DNA of 64,000 bases. Origin: JBHICC01 sp046759385 (lineage in GTDB: Bacteria; Pseudomonadota; Gammaproteobacteria; Acidiferrobacterales; SPGG2). Below are positions 59,580 to 64,000 of this stretch, in pieces; the first letter of the stretch is position 1; each line of letters begins with the position of its first letter. The position numbers and the translations under genes are program-made. The notes under the pieces were generated by a model that saw only the letters and a list, made by a program, of their open reading frames with translations, ran no database searches and was not told the DNA's origin. The stretch covers positions 13,912 through 77,911 of the forward strand of contig JBHICC010000005.1 in the NCBI GenBank assembly GCA_046759385.1, given 5' to 3'.

Positions 59580-60431
59580 CTACCGCCCCTCAGATTCGCC
59601 GTCGGTGCGTCGGTTAATTGGGTAATTACCGACTTGGCCGATAAAAGGCAGTACCAACATCCAGTGCAGTCGGGTGACTTTCGTGTCGCGATACTGAGTG
59701 AGCCCGATGGTCATTTCTACATGACCGGCCGCCGGTTGATCGCGGTAAGTCCCGAACAAACGATCCCACCATGGAAGATTAAAACCGAAGTTACTGTTTG
59801 TTTCCCGCGGGACCACGGAATGGTGCACGCGATGCATCTCCGGTGTGACTACGAACAGTCGTAACACACGATCGAGCGCAGCCGGAAGACGGACGTTGCC
59901 GTGATTAAATAGCGACGTGGCGCTTAACAGAATCTCAAAGATAATCACGCCGACTGCTGGTGCCCCAATAATAGCCACAACCATCATTTTTATGCCCATC
60001 GACAGGATGATCTCGATAGTATGAAAGCGTGCACCTGTTGTGACATCGAAATCTAGATCGGCATGATGCACCATATGTAATCGCCAGAAGATCGGCACTG
60101 CATGAAACATAACATGCTGGAGGTAAATGGCCAGATCGAGGACGACGACCGCCAGGATCACGGCCAATACATAAGGTATGGAAATATTATTAAGTATGCC
60201 CCAGCCCCGTTCTACACTCAGCAACGCCATGCCGACGGCGGCCAGGGGCGCGATCGCTCGCAGGACGACAGTGTTCAACCCAACGAGCGCGAGGTTACTC
60301 AACCAACGCGATGCCTTAGGTACCGTGAGCTTGCGGCGCGGTGCCAACATCTCCCAGGTGGCCATGACGACCAAGATACCGACAAAGAACCCAAGCCGTA
60401 ACGTGGGTTCGTGCTCCATGATGAAGTTCAC
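59580..60431 (-). CDS. Sterol desaturase/fatty acid hydroxylase family protein
   Basis: A membrane di-iron enzyme of 283 residues with four to five hydrophobic segments. The histidine cluster is complete: H106 and H110 (QHVMFH), H119, H122 and H123 (LHMVHH), and H199, H202 and H203 (MHRVHHS). C-5 sterol desaturases, carotenoid hydroxylases and alkylglycerol monooxygenases share this fold; the substrate is unknown. The start may be ATG 60431 or ATG 60419. The flavin reductase gene lies 35 bases upstream in the same direction and might feed electrons. Confidence 0.85.
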   Translation of the reverse strand: MNFIMEHEPTLRLGFFVGILVVMATWEMLAPRRKLTVPKASRWLSNLALVGLNTVVLRAIAPLAAVGMALLSVERGWGILNNISIPYVLAVILAVVVLDLAIYLQHVMFHAVPIFWRLHMVHHADLDFDVTTGARFHTIEIILSMGIKMMVVAIIGAPAVGVIIFEILLSATSLFNHGNVRLPAALDRVLRLFVVTPEMHRVHHSVVPRETNSNFGFNLPWWDRLFGTYRDQPAAGHVEMTIGLTQYRDTKVTRLHWMLVLPFIGQVGNYPINRRTDGESEGR

Positions 60432-60466
60432 AGTAAGGGTCTGACGCGCAACCTGAGTGGTAACTC

Positions 60467-61006
60467 CTACGCGTAAGGATCGGAGGTCGGCTCGAGGTGT
60501 TCCGGTTCCTCTTGTGCCGGTGAATGGTAACCGCCGCCGAAGAACAGCAACGGCCGCGGCGGCTCCGGACCGCGGTGAAGGTCAAGCACCTCAGCAATAA
60601 CAATCCAGTGATCCCCGCCTTCGTGGATTTCGTGCACACGGCAAGCGAGTGCGCCGATGCAGCCACTGAGACGCGGCGTGTTACCAGCAGTGGGCCAAGG
60701 GATGAAGTCAAACTGGGGTTTTTCTTCACCGTCGACGCCGCCGGCAAAGTAGTTCGCGATCGCTTCCTGGTCCTCGCCGAGGATATTCAGCGTAAACGCC
60801 TGGCCTTTGTCGAGATAGGTCGCCATATGCGACTTCTTCGAGGGACACACGATGATTAAGGTGGGCTCCAAGGATAGTGACGTAACACCGTTAGCGGTCA
60901 TTCCGCGGATATCACGCCCTTCGGCCGCGAGTATTACCGTGACCCCGGTGGCAAACAGGCCCATCGTCTGACGATAGGCGTGGGTATCGACGGTTGGCGT
61001 TGTCAT
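60467..61006 (-). CDS. Flavin reductase family protein
   Basis: A 179-residue flavin reductase-like FMN-binding protein. MGLFATGVTVILAAEGRDIRG, then TANGVTSLSLEPTLIIVCPSK, and the ACRVHEIHEGGDHWIVIAEV segment are typical of HpaC/NtaB-type reductases. It supplies reduced flavin to a monooxygenase; none is adjacent except the sterol desaturase family protein, which does not use free flavin, so its partner is unknown. Confidence 0.86.
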   Translation of the reverse strand: MTTPTVDTHAYRQTMGLFATGVTVILAAEGRDIRGMTANGVTSLSLEPTLIIVCPSKKSHMATYLDKGQAFTLNILGEDQEAIANYFAGGVDGEEKPQFDFIPWPTAGNTPRLSGCIGALACRVHEIHEGGDHWIVIAEVLDLHRGPEPPRPLLFFGGGYHSPAQEEPEHLEPTSDPYA

Positions 61007-61075
61007 TGATTTAGCCGGTTATTTTAAGAATGACACAATGATACACATTCTAGCCCACTGCGCGGCCAACCCCGA

Positions 61076-61457
61076 TCAGCGGGCTTTTTTCGCCGCCTGC
61101 TGCTCTTCCGCGGCAATGGTGCTGGCAGCTTCGACAATAACCCGCCTGGGCGCGAAATGAATCCCCGCGTCGGCGAACGCCTTCTGGATTCGCGTGAATG
61201 CCGCGCGTCGCACCGTGAACTGCTGACCGGTGACCCACTTCGTCGTCCGACAGCCGTGAGATCAGGTCGCGAATTTGCTCCGACGATAAATCCTTGCGCA
61301 ACGACGAGGATTTGCCGCCCTGTCCCGCGTCGGCCGGTGCTTCGGCCGCGGGTACCTCGGCCGCTGCCACCGGGAGCGCAGCATCGATCAGCCGCAGCAG
61401 GCCGATACCCAATGTGAGTATCAGAGCAACACCGGTCTGTCGGAGTGATTTAGGCAT
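61076..61457 (-). pseudogene. MscS-family mechanosensitive channel remnant with large internal deletion
   Basis: The 5' part (ATG 61457) encodes a signal-like helix (SLRQTGVALILTLGIGLLRL) and LSSEQIRDLISRLSDDEV, the usual N-terminal extension of MscS-family channels. At about 61232-61240 the sequence jumps to what, in another frame, reads FTVRRAAFTRIQKAFADAG and ends IHFAPRRVIVEAASTIAAE...KKAR-TGA at 61076, the C-terminal end of the same family. The channel core and pore are missing, and the join is out of frame. So this is an internally deleted, frameshifted gene. A 198-residue continuous frame starting at 61646 is a by-product. Confidence 0.72.
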
Positions 61458-61660
61458 TCTGGGTAACCGCCCGGGAATAGCGATCGATTGTACCAATTCG
61501 GCTACCCATCGACAGACTCGGCCAGCGGCTTTTTTCGTCATCCACGCTATACAGTTAGCCGTGTTAATGCCATAGAATCGGCCTTCCCATGCCAGGACTG
61601 CTTCGCTGTGATTTGACTTCGAAGACGACTGGTACGTTTGAACCACCTAGGAGAATTATT

Positions 61661-62482
61661 ATGAGGAAAAGCGCGTTGTCTGCCAGTTTACTGGCTTTTG
61701 TATTGTTCATCGGCTTCGTCCAACCCTCTGAGGTGCGCGCCCAATCGGCCTCGCCGGTGATCGATCGTATTCTCAAGAAAGGGACGTTGACGGTCGGCAC
61801 GGCCGGAAATATGCCGCCGCTGAACATGACCACGAAGAGCGGCAACGTGATCGGCATTGAAGCGGACATCGCGAAGTGGATGGCGCAGGCGATGGGCGTC
61901 AAGTTGCAGCTCGAGACCATGCCCTTTGCCCAGCTGCTGCAGGCACTGAAGAAAGGCAAGGTCGACCTCGTCATGTCGGGTATGACAATAACGCCCGACC
62001 GCAACCTCCGCGTCGCCTTCGTCGGTCCATATATGGTTTCCGGCAAGTGCTTCCTCAGCAAGCAAGACGAAATCGCGCGCGCGCAGGACCCGTCGCAGAT
62101 ACCGCAACGTGACATCACGGTTGCTGCCTTGAAGGGGTCTACGAGCCAAGCTTTCGTCGAAATTGCGCTGCCAAAGGCGAAGCTCATTGCAACCGCGGAT
62201 TACGACGAAGGTGTCGATTTAGTGCTTAAAGGAAAAGTCGATGCGATGGTAGCAGACTACCCGTTGTGCATGGTCTCGATGGTTCGCTATCCGGACGCGG
62301 GTTTTTCGTCTTTGTTCACCCGTTTAACGTATGAGCCATTAGGCATCGCGTTACCGCCGAACGACACGCTTCTGATGAACTGGGTCGAAAATCTCATGCA
62401 TACGCTCGAAGCCAGCGGTCGACTCGAAGCGTTGAACAAGCGCTGGATGGAAAGCGGCTGGTGGCTGGCGGAACTCCCTTGA
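61661..62482 (+). CDS. Periplasmic amino-acid-type solute-binding protein
   Basis: A 273-residue type 3 solute-binding protein. The signal peptide covers MRKSALSASLLAFVLFIGFV and is cut near VRA-QSA. The mature chain has ILKKGTLTVGTAGNMPPLNM, VIGIEADIAKWMAQAMGVKL and VDLVMSGMTITPDRN, all typical of polar amino acid binding proteins. The usual ABC permease and ATPase genes are not adjacent, so it may be an orphan or sensor. ATG 61661 is preferred, with TAGGAGAA before it; an upstream in-frame ATG at 61589 would add 24 residues before the signal peptide. Confidence 0.87.
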   Translation: MRKSALSASLLAFVLFIGFVQPSEVRAQSASPVIDRILKKGTLTVGTAGNMPPLNMTTKSGNVIGIEADIAKWMAQAMGVKLQLETMPFAQLLQALKKGKVDLVMSGMTITPDRNLRVAFVGPYMVSGKCFLSKQDEIARAQDPSQIPQRDITVAALKGSTSQAFVEIALPKAKLIATADYDEGVDLVLKGKVDAMVADYPLCMVSMVRYPDAGFSSLFTRLTYEPLGIALPPNDTLLMNWVENLMHTLEASGRLEALNKRWMESGWWLAELP

Positions 62483-62545
62483 GACCAACGGCATCCTAGG
62501 CCATTACCGGCAAGCTAGCCTACGTTAGCTTGCCACACGTATCCG

Positions 62546-63373
62546 ATGCGTTATCACACGATAACCCTCGTTACGATACTAGGCCTCGTGCTGGCGCCTG
62601 TGGCAGCCGAGTCAGTGCTTCCGATCTTCGATGCCCACGTTCATTACAATGAAGAAGCATTGGTATCGTTCAAACCCAAAGCCGTTATGACCCTCATGGA
62701 TCAGGCAGGCGTTACGCGTGCACTGGTTTCAAGCACACCGGATGACGGCACGCTTAGGCTTCACCAGGAAAACAGCCGGCGGATCGTTCCGATCTTACGA
62801 CCTTACCGCAGCCAGGGTGATATGTACGACTGGTTCCGCAGCGAGGAGACATTAGCCTACGTAGAAAAGCGCTTACAACGACGGATCTACCAGGGTATCG
62901 GGGAGTTTCACCTAATGGATGAAACGCAGGCCAGGACACCGCAGATGGCACGTCTTATCGCGTTAGCCATCGAGCGGGACATCGTCCTCCATGTTCATTC
63001 CGACGCGGGCCCCGTACGGGCGCTGTTTGCGGCCGACCCCAGACTGAAAATCCTCTGGGCCCATGCCGGCGTTTTTGCTTCATCCGAGGAAATCAGCGAG
63101 TTGCTCGATCGTTATCCCAAGCTGTGGACGGAGCTGTCGTTGAGAGCGCCACACATCGCCCCGAATGGGCGACTCGATGCGGCTTGGCGCGAGCTTTTCT
63201 TGCGCCACCCCGATCGGTTCATGATCGGTACTGACACGTGGACCGCATCACGATGGCATGAGTACCAACGCCTCGTGCAGGAACACCGTCGCTGGCTTGC
63301 GCAGTTACCCGAGCACATCGCTCAGCATATTGCTTACCGCAACGCCGAGCGCATCTTTGCGCGTCGCAGATAA
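62546..63373 (+). CDS. Periplasmic amidohydrolase (TIM-barrel metallohydrolase)
   Basis: A 275-residue amidohydrolase-2-type protein. A signal peptide (MRYHTITLVTILGLVLAPVA) is followed by FDAHVHYNE with metal ligands H31 and H33. Later HVHSDAGP, WAHAGV and IGTDTW supply further His and Asp ligands. Amidohydrolase-2 enzymes include decarboxylases and lactonases. Its secretion is unusual for the family. It follows the solute-binding protein gene after 63 bases. Confidence 0.8.
   Translation: MRYHTITLVTILGLVLAPVAAESVLPIFDAHVHYNEEALVSFKPKAVMTLMDQAGVTRALVSSTPDDGTLRLHQENSRRIVPILRPYRSQGDMYDWFRSEETLAYVEKRLQRRIYQGIGEFHLMDETQARTPQMARLIALAIERDIVLHVHSDAGPVRALFAADPRLKILWAHAGVFASSEEISELLDRYPKLWTELSLRAPHIAPNGRLDAAWRELFLRHPDRFMIGTDTWTASRWHEYQRLVQEHRRWLAQLPEHIAQHIAYRNAERIFARRR

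Positions 63374-64000
<627 letters not shown>

Noticed and set aside
61050..61646. 198-codon continuous reverse frame over the MscS remnant
   Set aside because: Its first 63 codons and the part after the frameshift show no conserved sequence; the real homology switches frame, so it is described as a pseudogene.

Overview
The window reads as chromosome of a proteobacterium, most likely a gammaproteobacterium living on osmolytes, probably marine or host-associated. This is inference. The supporting genes are a FimV-type polar protein, RarD, a GcvA-like LysR regulator, BCCT uptake, sarcosine oxidase, a DmdA-like demethylase and AcuI. Coding density is high, with many 4- to 8-base gene overlaps and GTG/TTG starts. 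No phage, IS element or CRISPR array is visible. A partial tRNA-Pro(GGG) lies at the right edge.

Layout. 0-7.5 kb: a secreted metzincin-like protein, a TPR/2OG-oxygenase protein, a YqeC-like protein behind a BNR-repeat protein, a small DUF protein and a FimV-like protein. 7.7-19 kb: a dimethylglycine dehydrogenase-like enzyme, malonyl-CoA decarboxylase, RarD, O-acetylhomoserine sulfhydrylase with an alpha/beta hydrolase, and a reverse-strand run of BHMT-like methyltransferase, ThDP enzyme, GhrA-like reductase and DUF1330 protein. 19-28.4 kb: MmgE/PrpD, DadA-like, EamA and a giant tandem UvrA with four ABC ATPase modules. 28.4-36.4 kb: a metal-site-degenerate M24 protein, then RidA, an ArgE-like deacetylase, an ornithine cyclodeaminase homologue, a class IV aminotransferase, a DmdA-like GcvT protein and a BCCT transporter. 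36.5-44.2 kb: reverse-strand sdaA-soxBDAG-acuI. 44.4-52.9 kb: a form II-type cox/xdh molybdenum hydroxylase operon with its maturation genes. 53-64 kb: tandem lipoproteins, a LysR regulator, a DUF1127 protein, assorted enzymes, an MscS-family deletion remnant, an orphan periplasmic binding protein, a periplasmic amidohydrolase, a possible 35-aa membrane peptide and the tRNA.

Main theme. Most steps of glycine betaine use can be assembled: uptake by BCCT; transfer of a methyl to homocysteine by the BHMT-like enzyme, with homocysteine from MetY; dimethylglycine to sarcosine by the DMGDH-like enzyme; sarcosine to glycine by SoxBDAG; and serine to pyruvate by SdaA. GcvT-type folate domains occur in three separate proteins, so C1 units would flow to tetrahydrofolate. 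AcuI sits 20 bases behind soxG, and a DmdA-like gene lies next to the BCCT gene. This suggests DMSP is handled together with betaine, although dmdB, dmdC and dmdD are not in the window.

Points of interest: the 1,876-residue double UvrA; the form II cox operon with SRPBCC proteins at both ends and XdhC split in two; the 29.6-33.2 kb amino-acid operon whose substrate is unknown; the paired lipoproteins; and palindromic elements that supply stop codons to flanking genes. Functions are family-level assignments made by reading the translations.
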